DNA of 64,000 nt from Macrothele yani (lineage: Eukaryota > Arthropoda > Arachnida > Araneae > Macrothelidae): contig CM077005.1 in the NCBI GenBank assembly GCA_039090855.1, positions 79,542,607-79,606,606 on the forward strand, in the 5' to 3' direction. Under the pieces are notes generated by a model, which was not told the origin of the DNA, searched no databases, and was given only the letters and a program-made list of their open reading frames with translations. Positions 10,696 to 20,835 of the stretch are shown one piece after another; within the stretch, counting starts at the first letter, position 1; each line of letters starts with the position of its first letter. Position numbers and translations under genes: made by a program.

Positions 10696-12292
10696 ACTGA
10701 AGTTTTCACTTTTTTCAAAGATAATAATTAAACATAATTTGAAAAAGAATAATGTTTCAAATTTTTCTAATTTTCCACAAAGACCACTTGCAGCTGAACT
10801 TGAAGGGCGGCCGCGCTTTTCATGGGCGATTTCGGGTAAAAAGTTTAAGAGAACTTCGTAATTTTCCAATATAGAAGCAATGGCAGCTGCACGGACTGTC
10901 CACCGGGTTGGGCAAAGTGGTTTAACAGTTCTCGAAGCTTCCAATTTTATTTGCACCTGCAAATTATGGAATTGTGCATTACGCTTCGGTGACGAGTGAA
11001 TTACGTTTGATAATTCAGATGCGATATCCAAAACGTCTCGAATTTCTAGAATAGCTCGGTAAATGTCCTGAAGCACTAATATAAGGAATGAGCTGCACAA
11101 TGAATAAAAGTGGCCCTCGGTTCATCATTTAAAATTCCTTTGGCTACACCCTGCAATCTTCCAGATATATTAGCTGCTCCGTCGTAGCTTTGTCCGCGAC
11201 AGTTTTTTAAATTTAGGCTACATCGAACAAGAACGTCTTTTATCACACTTTCGAGAAAAGACAAGGTGGTTGTTCAATCCGATGAAGTCCTCACGCACAA
11301 TAAAATCATCTGTTACATAACGTAAGCAATGTCGGATGTCTCATCCGCTATAAGAAAAAAATATGTAGGCGTTTTACGCTGTCTATAATGTTACGCACAA
11401 CATCTAAAGACAACATTTTTAAATTTTCATTCTGAACCTCGTGGGAAGTGAAGTCGTTCCTACGTTTAAGCCATTTTGAAAATTCTTCACAATCTTCAGA
11501 AATGAGTTTCAAAAAACTTTTAAAATTTCCGTCGTCTTCGTTATGGCCGCGAAAGGCAGTGCCTTGCCTACCTAGGAGTAAAAGTACCAAAATAATCATT
11601 TTAAGCGATTGCTGATATGTTTGTCGTTCCACCCCAAGTGCTTCACTTAATTGTTGGGAAACAGGAATATTTTTCAAATAAGCTGAAATCTTGAGGGGTG
11701 CCTCCCGGTGAAAGCAAGAACGTTCATGCCTTTTTGAGCATTCGGGTAGCATCTTTCCAGTTAGTGCAGCCACTTGTCGTGAATGCGTTTTCACTATTTT
11801 GAGAATGAACATTCATTTGAAGCTTCAGGGATAATCTGCCTGAGTGACAAAAAACTGCTTTTTTGTCACTATCCCATTCCAACCATTTCCATGTGTCGAA
11901 CCATGATTCCTGAAATTTCCTAGTTTGCGATCCAAGTTTTTTAGCCACTGGAAAACAGTAATCTCTAGCTTAATTTGGAGTCAGTGTAACAGTATTATAG
12001 GCACTTTTACCTCCTCCGATAAGATATCAGGATCTTTAAGGCTGCTGTCTTGTAAACTGTTGGTTGTCGATGTAACAGTACCACCGTAACTGCTGTTTGT
12101 TGATTCCATGAGGGCATTTTCCGCTGCTGAAATAATTTCCTTGATATCACCAATACTTGCGACTGAAGGTAGACTCTCTGTTTCTGAAGAATTGGTGTCA
12201 GGATTTGTTTTGAAATAGCAGGCTAAAGAAGCTTGCTTCTTCTTTTCTTTTTTTAGAGGCTCGTTCATTTCCAGGATGGTAAAGTATCTGAA

Positions 12293-12637
12293 AACATATA
12301 GTTCCGTAGTCTCGAAATTTCATTTTTGCACGCATATGGAAATTTAAACAATACATAAATACTTTCTTTCTTCTATCAGTTTCAATGTGCTATACAGGTA
12401 CAACGAAACGAAGTTATCAAACGAAAAAAGTTACTTGTTTTGTTGTTCATTCAATGCATTTGTCTTCCATTGAACGTGCAGCCAGTATACACGATCATAT
12501 CCGAATAATATGACCTCACCCTGAAAAACAGTGTACCCGCCAAGGCACGTATGTGACAAGGTCGACCACACGGAGATATAAGCTGCCGGCCAGGACAGAT
12601 GAGCAATAGTGCGTTACGCGAGCACAATGGGCAGAGG
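12293..12637. other. Spacer
   Basis: The left part is probably 5' non-coding sequence of the hAT element. Nothing else recognised. Confidence 0.35.
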
Positions 12638-12800
12638 TACACGGGCGTGCAAAAATTAAGGACGAGACGGTTTTTCGAATGTAACGTCGTGTAGAAGTGC
12701 TCCACATAGACTCAAATCATATCATAAGATCCCCAAGATGTAAGGAAATGGGACAAGTGAGCAAAACCGTTGTGATGTACCTACCAGCAGGACGCACACG

Positions 12801-12807
12801 ATATAAA
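12801..12807 (+). promoter_or_regulatory. TATA box in TRIM LTR
   Basis: ATATAAA lies 30 bp upstream of the first base of the tRNA-like domain (12831). The other LTR copies read CATAAA at this place. It could serve Pol II as an LTR promoter or place TFIIIB for Pol III. Confidence 0.5.
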
Positions 12808-12830
12808 GGCAGATAGCAATCAGAATGAAC

Positions 12831-12903
12831 GTCTGCGTAGCTCAGTTGGTAGAGCTACTTGTTCCGGAAGAAGCGGACTCGGGTTCGATTCCCGGCGTAG
12901 ACC
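12831..12903 (+). other. tRNA-like domain inside the TRIM LTR
   Basis: This 73-nt stretch folds as a cloverleaf: acceptor GTCTGCG/CGTAGAC, D stem GCTC/GAGC, and T arm with loop TTCGATT. The A box is TAGCTCAGTTGG and the B box GGTTCGATTCC. The anticodon arm pairs best as CTTGT/AGAAG with a six-base loop TCCGGA, one short of normal, so it is tRNA-derived rather than a working tRNA. No T4 terminator follows. Confidence 0.78.
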
Positions 12904-12934
12904 AGAAATGACGGTGAAATTTACTTCGTTATAA

Positions 12935-12951
12935 TGGCACCCGAACTATCC
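12935..12951 (+). other. Primer-binding site of TRIM copy 1
   Basis: TGGCACCCGAACTATCC; the second TRIM has TGGCGCCCGAAC, whose 12 bases complement the 3' end of tRNA-Lys(UUU) as known from lysine-primed retroelements. The match stops after 12 bases, and copy 1 has one mismatch. Confidence 0.65.
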
Positions 12952-13185
12952 GGATGACCCGACCGTTCAAAATATCGCAATGGTGTGATGTTATTTCCAC
13001 ACCGCGAGATAGGAAAAATCAGAGAATCTCTTCTCCAGCGATTCGAAAAATAAATGTGTGTTACGTTGCATTCCACACACCCGATTGACTGGGAGTTCTT
13101 AAGTGCACGTTCTACAGTGGATGGCTGCCTGCAACGATTCATGGATGGTCACGGCTTACCCGTGGCCCATGCCCCGGGGCCTCTT

Positions 13186-13198
13186 TCGCGGGGGGGGA
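13186..13198 (+). other. Polypurine tract of TRIM copy 1
   Basis: A G-rich run ending GGGGGGGA directly abuts the 3' LTR at 13199, the expected site for plus-strand priming. Confidence 0.65.
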
Positions 13199-13361
13199 TG
13201 TGACGTACCTGCCAGCAGGACGTACACGACATAAAGGCAGATAGCAATCAGAATGAACGTCTGCGTAGCTCAGTTGGTAGAGCGACTTGTTCCGGAATAA
13301 GCGGACTTGGGTTCGAATCCCGGCGTAGACCAAAAATGAAGGAGAAATTTACTTCGTTATA
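13199..13361 (+). repeat. 3' LTR of TRIM copy 1
   Basis: 163 bp, starting TGTGACGTACC and ending TTCGTTATA. It has the same tRNA-like domain at 13259-13331, with B box GGTTCGAATCC. The first LTR differs at scattered positions, so the insertion is not recent. Confidence 0.85.
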
Positions 13362-13555
13362 CCGTCCAAACAAGGAATCCAAAGGATACTTTATTGAAAA
13401 GGTAGCTTCGAGCACAACTGGACAGAAGACAGAAACGTCCATGTAACAGGCGGCTGCCAAGACAAATCCTGTCTTTAGTAGGGGATATGATCACTCCTGA
13501 CTGCGTTGCAGGATTTACAACGTCTGTCCATGCTGAGAACGAGAATATCAAGGAG

Positions 13556-14518
13556 CTATTGAAGCATTGCGGCCCATTCCTCTTGTAGCGCCAATCGCAG
13601 CTGCGGAATCGTTGCTGGTGGCTGGTGACGTGCTGCCAAGCGTCTCCCGAGAAGGTCCCACACGTGTTCGATTGGATTTAGGTCCGGGGACCTTGTGGGA
13701 CAATTCATGCGTTGAATATCTTTACTCTCCAACAGCTCTGCGACAGCCCACTGTGGATGAGGTGTAGCGTTGTCGTCCATGAAGAGGAACTGAGGATCCA
13801 CAGCACCTCTAAACAGACGCACGTGAGGCAGGAAAACTTCGGTACAATAGCGGACACCAGTGACTGAACCTCCTTGGAAGATGTGGAGGCCAGTTGGGCT
13901 ACCAAGCATGATACCGCCCCAAACGTGAACTCCGCCACCTCCAAACCGGTCCCTTTCGATGATGTTGGAGGTGTGATTGCGTGTTCCCTGCTCTCTCCAG
14001 ATGTGTATACGTCCAGAATCGCTCGTCAGACTAAATCGGCTCTCACCAGTAAAGAGAACTCGACCCTATTGCTGATATCTCCAGTTCTTGTGTTCCTGGC
14101 ACCACAGAAACCGCCGTTCTCCGATGAGCAGGCATAAATGGCACACACCGTACTGGTCGTCGTGCAAATAGACCACCTTTGTGGAGCCTCCTGACCACGG
14201 TAAAACGCGATAACGGACGTCCAGTTGTCTGTTGCATGTGCTTTGCGATTTCTCCCGCTGTTTGCCGTCTGTCTGTTCTCGCCTGTAGGACAATATACAG
14301 GTCGTCCGCCGCCGTGGTTGCTCGTGGACGACCATTGCTAAACTCTCGGACAGCTGTTCCTGTCGTTTGAAATGCTCTCCAAGCTCGTGAAAAGATGCTG
14401 TGAGCGATCCCGAACTCCTCGGCCACACTATTCACACTTCGACCTTCTTCAAACTTCCGAATGACGCGACCTCGGGTAAAATCATCCAGATGTCGTCTAC
14501 TGGATTACCCGTTGGCCA
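13556..14518 (-). pseudogene. Tc1-like transposase, catalytic D changed to G
   Basis: From about 14518 the minus strand reads HLDDFTRGRVIRKFEEGRSV then an HTH (VAEEFGIAHSIFSRAWRAF) and the second DNA-binding segment (TVVRRLHKGGLFARRPVRC). After a frameshift near 14090 it continues with VLFTGESRFSL, FLFMDDNATPHPQW and SPDLNPIEHVWDLLGR. The first catalytic Asp is Gly (FTGE instead of FTDE), while the second D and the E remain. An in-frame stop follows the apparent first Met. It ends at EEWAAMLQ. It belongs to the same branch as 5909-6939. Confidence 0.88.
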
Positions 14519-14799
14519 TATCACACGGTGGCAGCAACTCGACGTCGTTCAAACTGATGTACACCGTGCAATAGCTTTCACCGAATTGCTGAGCGTACAC
14601 CGCCCGTGTGCTTTATACCCTTCCGACATTACCCTCTCCCTACGTTATGCTGCATATATGCGCATGTCCTACCGTACCAGACTCTAGTGTTTCTCCTGAG
14701 TGGTTTTTCGGTCCTTTTTGTCTGCTCGTTCCGCTGTTATGCTAATTTCTTCCTCTTCGTCCTTAATTTTTGTACACCAGTGTAGTTATTTGACAAACG

Positions 14800-15773
14800 T
14801 TCAAAAAGAAATTATCATCGGCTACCGCGCCAAGGGTGGAAGCATCTCAGAGACAGCAGACTTCGTGGGCTGTTTGTGAGGTGCTGTAGTAAGGGTGTAC
14901 GAAGAATGGACCGCTGACACACTGAGTACCTCCCGACGTCATAACTGTGGAGCCCCATAGGCCATCGACCCAAGAGGAGAACGTCACCTGGTAGAGAGCA
15001 ATCGACGTGCAACAGTGAAGCAATTGACCATGCAAATGAACGCTGGGGCACCCAGGTACGTGTCTTTGATAACAGTGGAGCGAACCCTGTTACGCATGGG
15101 TCTCCGGAGTCGACGATGCGTCAAGGCGACCATGTTACCCAAGTACATCGGCAACGACGCCTGCAGTTCACACGGGACTACCGTCATTGGACAGTGGAAG
15201 AGCAAAACAACGCTGCCTTCCCCAACGAATCGAGGTTTCTACTCCACAGAAGTGACGGACGGTGGCGGATATGACGTCAGATACACGAGAACCAACACAC
15301 GGACACGCTTGTCGGTCAAGTACAGGCCAGTGGTGCCAGTGTGCATGTCTGGGAAATGTTTTCCTGGTATGACCTGGGATAACTGGTACCACTGGATGGG
15401 TCCCTGAACGCCAATGGTTACCTGTCCATCACATGCATCCCTTCATGTTGGACGTTTACCTAGGTGGTGATGGTGCCTACCAGCAGGACAATGAGCTGTG
15501 CCACGTCACTAAGGGGTGCGCGACTGGTTCCAGGAACACGACAGCGATGTCTCCGTTCTCCCTTGGCCGGCGAAATCGTCCGTCCTCAATCCCATAGAGC
15601 ACTTGTGGGACTATTTGGATCGACAGGTTCGACCAGCCGACACACAACCATGTCATCTCCAGGACCTCCGTGCTCTCCTGCAGTCCGAATGTGCGCGTGT
15701 GCCTCGGGCAACATTCCAGAGCCACACTGAGTCTATGCTACGCCGTCGTCATCAAGGCGAGCATTTGTGTTAA
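14800..15773 (+). pseudogene. Tc1-like transposase relic
   Basis: The plus strand starts FTNVQKEIIIGYRAKGGSIS-like sequence (N-terminal HTH), then YEEWTADTLSTSRR, ATVKQLTMQMNAG and RTLLRMGLRSRR. A frameshift leads to FPNESRFLLHRSDGR, where the first catalytic D is N, and a region with VHVWEMFSWYDLG. The last frame reads VRDWFQEHDSD-like then WPAKSSVLNPIEHLWDYLDR, with the E present but SPD altered. There are several stops and frameshifts. It begins 18 bp after the end of the previous Tc1. Terminal repeats were not found. Confidence 0.82.
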
Positions 15774-15775
15774 GG

Positions 15776-16499
15776 CATTTAGCTATTTATGACTTTATGG
15801 GCCCACATATGTTCACTTCTAAAATTACGTTAAATCAGCAAGATTACCGACTTCTTCCTTCTCCATCTGACCACCCTGTCATCAATTTTTGTTTAAGCAA
15901 GTGCAAAAAAGTTATTTGAAAAACAATATCTGATATTTTCATACTGCAAGAGAAAATGTCAGTTACGGCTAGCTATACCAGGCTGTATTTCTGGTACCGC
16001 AATAGCCGGACCTGCCGTATAGGCTCCGCCGCCTATGCGTAGGCTGTAAAGTGAATCATAGTGTCAATCAATGAAACTCAATTTCTTGGTGTATGCAACA
16101 AATGATGATAAATACTGCATAATTCCCACTGAGACTTATTTCAGTTAGGAAAGGGCTTTGTTTGGGGATCTTTCCTCTCCCAAGAACCTCATTTTGGAAA
16201 TTATATTCACTGATTCCTCCGAGCAAATCCTTTCGGTCAGGAAAAACATCAAATTAGTTCTTTCTTGAAGTATGTCTTACTAAGAATTAGTACAATCCAC
16301 TGTCATTTGTTGAATGCATTCATAAAATGAGTTTCATAGGTTGACAATACGGTTCAACGTTGTTTCTTTTCTCTTTAAGATGAAAAAAGGTAAAACAAAA
16401 GCAAACGAACAACAGAAAAAAACCCCGATCATATCTCTTCTCCAGGCAGCACCAAAAGCGTTTCCACATAAACAAGAACAGTTTGAGAATATGCTTTCT
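15776..16499. other. Spacer
   Basis: No gene recognised. The minus-strand ORF at 16320-16709 overlaps the D repeat and has no motif. A pair GCCTATGCGTAGGC around 16032 is a short palindrome. Confidence 0.4.
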
Positions 16500-17062
16500 A
16501 GTAAACAAGTTAGTAAAATCATGCAATGCATTGATTATGATACGCTTTCCAACATACCAGAAATCATTATTCAAGTTATGAGGATAATGGCTGTGGAATA
16601 AGTCTCGCTCCTGTGCCCTGACCTTCGATCCCATTTCGATTATATTCAACAGAACCGGTTCAGTATACATCCGGAACAACATACTAAAGTTTTGTCGCAT
16701 TAGAAGCATTTTTAGTCAAGTTATGAAGATAATGACTGTGGAATAAATATCGCTCCTGTGCCCTGACCTTTGACCCCATTTCGATGATATTCAACAGAAC
16801 CGGTTATGTTCCGGAACAACATGATAAAGTTTTGTCTCAATCGAAGCATTTTTACGTAAGTCATAAGGAATAAGGGCGATTGAATGGATTCCGCTGCTAT
16901 GTCCTGATCTTTGACCCCATTTCACCTATTTTCAATAGGGTTCGTCTCCAGGTACTCTGCTACCATATACTAAAATTTCATCGAATTCGAACCATTTTTA
17001 CGAGAGTTAGCGTACGGACGGACAGACAGACGGACAAAGCTGGAGCATATACGCATCTTCAG
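16500..17062 (+). repeat. Repeat family D, locus 1 (three ~143 bp units)
   Basis: It starts ACAAGTTAGTAAAATCATGC, shared with the starts of loci 2 and 3. Units are marked by GACCTTYGAYCCCATTTC at 16620, 16765 and 16906. It closes with GGACAGACAGACGGACAAAG then AGCTGGAGCATATACGC. The last bases of the family end (see 29550-29581) are missing or altered here. Confidence 0.85.
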
Positions 17063-17599
17063 TTCAACACAATTTTTATTAACAAGGTTGGGTTCAGGAG
17101 GTGAACATGGGCGTACTGATACATAAATTGTACGGTAAAATATACAATCTCTAAAATTCTATGTACATTATGTACAGCACGATGTATTGATTCACAAAGG
17201 AGCCTCGTGGTAAGAGGTGCAGGCATTTTGAACAAGAACAATAAGAGAGATTGTCGAAACATTTCGTCTCGAAGCATAAGTATATTATAGTGCTGACAAA
17301 TAGCAGAACGAGAATATTATAATGAAGCACTGTGCAAAAGGAGAACTGTAGATAACAAAGTAGACAATGTGAAACCTAACGCAAACGGAATTACGATGTC
17401 TTAGTACTGGTAGAAAAAATGATAATCAAAGAGAAAACAAGTAAGACTATATACATTTGTACAGTATGGTGCATATTATATTCACATTTGTTAGAAGATA
17501 TAAGCTTTATGTGTAGTTTGATTCCGAAAACCAATGGTGAGTATGCACGTTGAACTGAAGTTCAACAGAGTTAGGAGCAACGAGGTTATAAATTACCGA
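17063..17599. other. Spacer
   Basis: AT-rich, no feature recognised. The right end probably belongs to the 3' end of the minus-strand LINE. Confidence 0.4.
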
Positions 17600-19345
17600 C
17601 AGTCACTTGAAACGTCGCTGGCATGCCGGCAAACCAGGAAGCGGCCGGAGACCAGGTGGAACGGAAATGTTGTTCTCTCTGCTGGCAACGGCCACAAGGT
17701 TCTCTAGACGAAGTCTTGAGAGGAGACGCTCTCGAAAGTGGCACAGTAGTTCCACAGAAGCTTGGTGGATTGTATAAGGAGATGAGATATCTCGGCAGCG
17801 CTGATGAAATACGTAGATGACGTGTTTCACCAGGATGAAAGTATATGAGCAGATGGGTGGAAGCTTGACTGGCGGAGAGACCTGCAGGAGGAGTGTCTTT
17901 TAGGCATCGAAAGGAAGATCAGTTGTGGCTGAACGTTGAGCAATGAAAAATGCAAGATGGAGTAGTGGAAGGAAGATGACACAATGTAGATAAACGTGAG
18001 AGACATCAGCTTCTTGAGCACAGAAGGGGCAAAGAGATGAGTCAAGAATGGTCATGCGGTGGAGGATAGATGGAACGGGAAGACGGCGGTGGAGAAAAAG
18101 CCAGTGAGTGTTTATTTCAAGAGGAGCTGAAAGAGGAGAAAGGGTGGCAGACCAGACAGCGGTGAGAGAGGATTGGGAGACATCAGGGATGTGAAGGGGA
18201 GAAGGAGAGTGGGATTTTAAAAGTAACCGATAGAGAACTGAGGTTGAAAGAGAGGAGAGTGGAAGTGTAGATCTGCCGACTGAAATAAAGAAAGGAAGGG
18301 GAAGGGAGGCGGAAGGAACAAAGATCAGGCCGGTGGGGGTTTGCAAGATGAGGGAACTTAGCAATGATGGTAGAGAGTAGGGAATCATAGACAGAGCGAG
18401 AGGAGGGTGAAAGAAAAACAGTGGGGGTGGGAGGCTGGCGTCGGGTCGCCAGGACAGATCTGAGGTTACAAAGTATTTCACGGTTACAACTCCGACTCGG
18501 AGCCAATAAGGATAGGCGAAGCATGAAAGATGAGGGGGTGAAGAAGAGAGGAGAAGAACAGGTGTTCGGCAAGGAGTTCAGTGGTGGAATCGGGTGAGGA
18601 TCGAGTGAGCGGGAGAGAGCAGAGAAAGGTAAGAGTCTCCCGTAAGGCAGGAGGAAGGCGAGAGTGAGTGGTAGTTCGGAGGTCCATTACTATGAAGGAA
18701 GTGAAAGTGAAATTTGTGATTTTGCGCTTGAGAGGAGCGCCAAGTGTAATTAATCGACCATGGATGAATATGCCGATGTACATCATGAAGAGCGTTGTTG
18801 GTGACAACTGTCTGGAGCAGGTTCGCCAGGGCATGGCGGCGCTCTCTACTGGTAGAAGATCTATCCAGAAGAGGATCCAGGGTACAGTTATAATCCCCAC
18901 CAACCAGAACATGGTCTGACGGTGGGATACGGTCCAGTGCTCGGCAAAGACGTGTGAAGAGAATCGATAAATGAGTTGTAGTGCTTGGAATATAGATATT
19001 GAATAAAGGGTATCTGGAAGGCGCGATGGTAAAGGATGCATGCTGTAAGAGATCTCGACAAATATTTCACACAGAGAGGGATGTTATAATAGAATTGAGA
19101 GTATGACTAATGCCGATGGCAAAGCCGCTATGAGATGTTAGTCCATAGGCATGATGAAACACAAAGTTCCACTGGCGCCATCGAGAATAGACGGTAGTTG
19201 GTTTGCAATTTGTCTCTTGAAGGAGGAGAATATCAGCCCCCAACGGGTTGAGGTCTTCATATGCCAGAGAGTTAACGGGTTGAGGTCTTCATATGCCAGA
19301 GAGTTGCTGAGGGGGAAGAGAATCCCCTGCAATTAAGTGACACGA
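17600..19345 (-). pseudogene. Tx1/L1-type LINE ORF2: endonuclease and zf-RVT, RT missing
   Basis: Reading right to left gives VSLNCRGF and ILLLQETNCK (start of the endonuclease with the catalytic E). A second endonuclease part includes HVLVGGDYNC and a HIHPWSINYTWRSSQAQ block. After about 18480 the frame goes to a C-terminal zinc-ribbon region: EINTHWLFLHRRLPVP, CPFCAQEADVSHVYLHC. The whole reverse transcriptase, normally 500 or more residues with the FADD box, is absent between them. Several stops are present, and a 32-bp tandem duplication lies at 19242-19305. Confidence 0.75.
19242..19305. repeat. Tandem duplication, 2 x 32 bp
   Basis: AACGGGTTGAGGTCTTCATA..GAGAGTT occurs twice in a row (19242 and 19274). 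It shifts the endonuclease frame of the LINE. Confidence 0.9.
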
Positions 19346-20577
19346 TCTTGAATTGTGGGGTTCCTTGCCTCTAGCTGAAGATCTTTCAGAGCTGGAGGAA
19401 AAGACTTGAGACGATTATAGAAGATTTGTTCCCACGGATGGGTGGGAGCATTCTGACGGCAGAAATGCAACACATTGAAGATCTGCTCCGGCACAAGTTG
19501 GCGAAGCGATGGATTCTTGACTGCTAAGGCGCGTGCTATTGCGTAGCTGGTCGAATTCGTTAAGTATGTATGGAGATCAATGTATGAGAGTGGTACGGGA
19601 GGTATATTGGATGTCTGGAGAAATGCAGCGAACTCTTCGACCGTGGGAAAGGAGACTTCGGCTGGCGAAGTGTGTCGAGGAGAACTGCTGGAGAGGGAGG
19701 TTGAGGTGAAGTAGAGTTTTGCTTCTTCGCTGCTCGCCTGCTGCGGCCAGAGCCGCGGCGCTTCAGTGGAGGCTTGGTCGTATCATCTTCACACTGCGTC
19801 TCGCTCCAGCACTGAGTCCCTTTCAGAGGTGAACCCTCTGAAAGGGACTCAGTGGTTGGGTGACGACGTTGCGGGAGTGAGGAGGCAATTGTAGGAAAGT
19901 CCTCTAGTGAAAACGAGAAAGCGGCTGTGGGAGCGTTGCGTTGACCAACATCTGTAAGCAAACTTTTTTCATCATATCTTGGCTCCAGGGCCTGCTGTGC
20001 TGAAGTAGATGGTGTGGTACGCTTCGAGGTAGGAACAGTACCTGTAGGAGTGCCAGTCGGAGTCGGTGGAACTTGATGTGGGCAGTGCACGAGAAGATGG
20101 TTTTCGCCATGGCAAAGCGTGCAGTGCAAGGAGGTAATGACGTCGATTCTCCGACGTTGCCGGCCACACCGTATGGTTAGGATCTTCTGGGCACGCAAGC
20201 TGATGATCGTCCGACGGAAATATGACACAGGCACTTCGACGAAACCCTGCAATGGATTTGTCATCGGGATCTTTGGGCGCCGCCGAAAGAGTCGTTATTG
20301 GTCCAATCACTCGGGCAAATTTGCTGAGTAAAGTGCATAGAGCGACATCTGAGACTTCAGGCAGAACTGGGTGGAAAGTGACCTGGATAGGTCGCTGCGC
20401 CACAGGTTCAGCTAGAAGATGCACATCTTTGATGGATAAGCCATCAGTCATCAAAAGGTCTGCATGTTCTTTACGGGCAAAATACACTAATACGGCCAGT
20501 GGCTTTCCAGCCATATGAGTGATATAAGCTCCTGTAGGAAGATCATTTGTCCGAAATGAGTCCAGGTTTGGCCTCAA
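19346..20577 (-). pseudogene. LINE ORF1 (gag-like, CCHC knuckle)
   Basis: The minus strand reads MRPNLDSFRTNDLPTGAYIT, then an RRM-like stretch (IQVTFHPVLPEVSDVALCTLL). A frameshift near 20240 leads to CTLCHGENHLLVHC, a C-x2-C-x4-H-x4-C zinc knuckle at about 20120. A low-complexity Pro/Thr/Ser tail with a basic patch RRGSGRSRRAAKK follows. Such proteins bind LINE RNA. The N-terminus is cut off at 20573, where a SINE-A fragment joins. A perfect 20-bp palindrome lies inside at 19810-19854. Confidence 0.75.
19810..19854. repeat. Perfect 20-bp hairpin, 5-nt loop
   Basis: CACTGAGTCCCTTTCAGAGG, loop TGAAC, then the exact reverse complement. It lies inside the LINE ORF1 relic. Confidence 0.92.
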
Positions 20578-20718
20578 TCCCGGTGAGGTATGGATGTTGT
20601 GTTTGTCTTACGGCACTGGCTCTCTTCCTTGCCTGGAACCAGTGGCCTTAAATTAGGGACGAGCAACTGCTTATATAGTCCATTGAGTTTCTTACGGTGG
20701 TCGTTAAACCTCCAATAA
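20573..20718 (+). repeat. SINE-A copy 3, 5'-truncated
   Basis: Starts at the B-box end (ATCCCGGTGAGG) and runs through the body to GTTAAACCTCCAATAAAA. It lacks the A box. It lies exactly where the LINE ORF1 stops. Confidence 0.85.
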
Positions 20719-20805
20719 AAACCAGGCACCAGAGCTACCTGGCGAGCCCCGTATTTTTCCATCCCTGCTTAAGAGCATGTATGTGGTTTTACTCTTTGCA
20801 TTTCT

Positions 20806-20835
20806 CCGATTATTATTATTATTATTATTATTATT
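20806..20835. repeat. (ATT)n microsatellite
   Basis: About nine ATT units in a row. Confidence 0.9.

Larger units (their letters stand above)
9758..12268 (-). pseudogene. hAT-family transposase (ZMYM1-like), broken
   Basis: The minus-strand pieces appear in the order expected for a ZMYM1/hAT transposase. The N-terminal leader MNEPLKKEKKKQASLACYF is at 12268. A TTF-type zinc-finger region follows (AVFCHSGRLS..AFTTSGCTNWKDATRML). Then comes the DUF4371-like block (GQSYDGAANISG, FIHCAAHSLY), a core with CPTRWTVRAAAI, and the C-terminal dimerisation block MPATTATAERSFSALRRL at 9940-9887. Stops and frameshifts separate all of these. A SINE-B and a short hairpin (10663-10695) lie in the gap between the core and the dimerisation domain. 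Terminal inverted repeats were not resolved. Confidence 0.88.
12771..12933 (+). repeat. 5' LTR of TRIM copy 1
   Basis: 163 bp, repeated at 13199-13361 with the same length and few differences. It contains a TATA box and a tRNA-like domain and ends ACTTCGTTATA. Confidence 0.85.
12771..13361 (+). mobile_element. TRIM-like LTR retroelement with tRNA-like LTRs (copy 1)
   Basis: Two direct repeats of exactly 163 bp (12771-12933 and 13199-13361) bracket a 265-bp non-coding interior. One base after the first repeat is TGGCACCCGAACTATCC, a primer-binding-site match. A run CGCGGGGGGGGA abuts the second repeat as a polypurine tract. The flanks repeat CCGT (12767-12770 and 13362-13365), or ACCGT if the LTR is taken one base shorter. 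These are the defining parts of a TRIM. No gag or pol is present, so movement would need proteins from another element. The LTR begins TGTGA but ends TATA rather than the usual CA. Confidence 0.82.
12640..14782 (-). mobile_element. Tc1-like transposon carrying a nested TRIM
   Basis: The left end CACGGGCGTGCAAAAATTAA (12640) and the inverse of the right end CACTGGTGTACAAAAATTAA (ending 14782) are inverted repeats that continue with GGACGA. TA flanks both. The transposase is on the minus strand. The 591-bp insertion at 12771-13361, plus its target duplication, accounts for the unusual total length of 2143 bp. Confidence 0.88.

Noticed and set aside
12831..12903. Functional tRNA gene (Arg-like, CCG)
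   Set aside because: The anticodon loop is six bases, no T4 terminator follows, and the segment recurs four times inside longer identical repeats. It is a tRNA-like domain of an LTR.
12829..13361. Two independent tRNA-SINEs in tandem
   Set aside because: This was my first reading, but the repeat starts 60 bp before the tRNA-like part, both repeats have the same 163-bp length, and the primer-binding site, polypurine tract and CCGT flanks fit a TRIM better. I keep it as the alternative.
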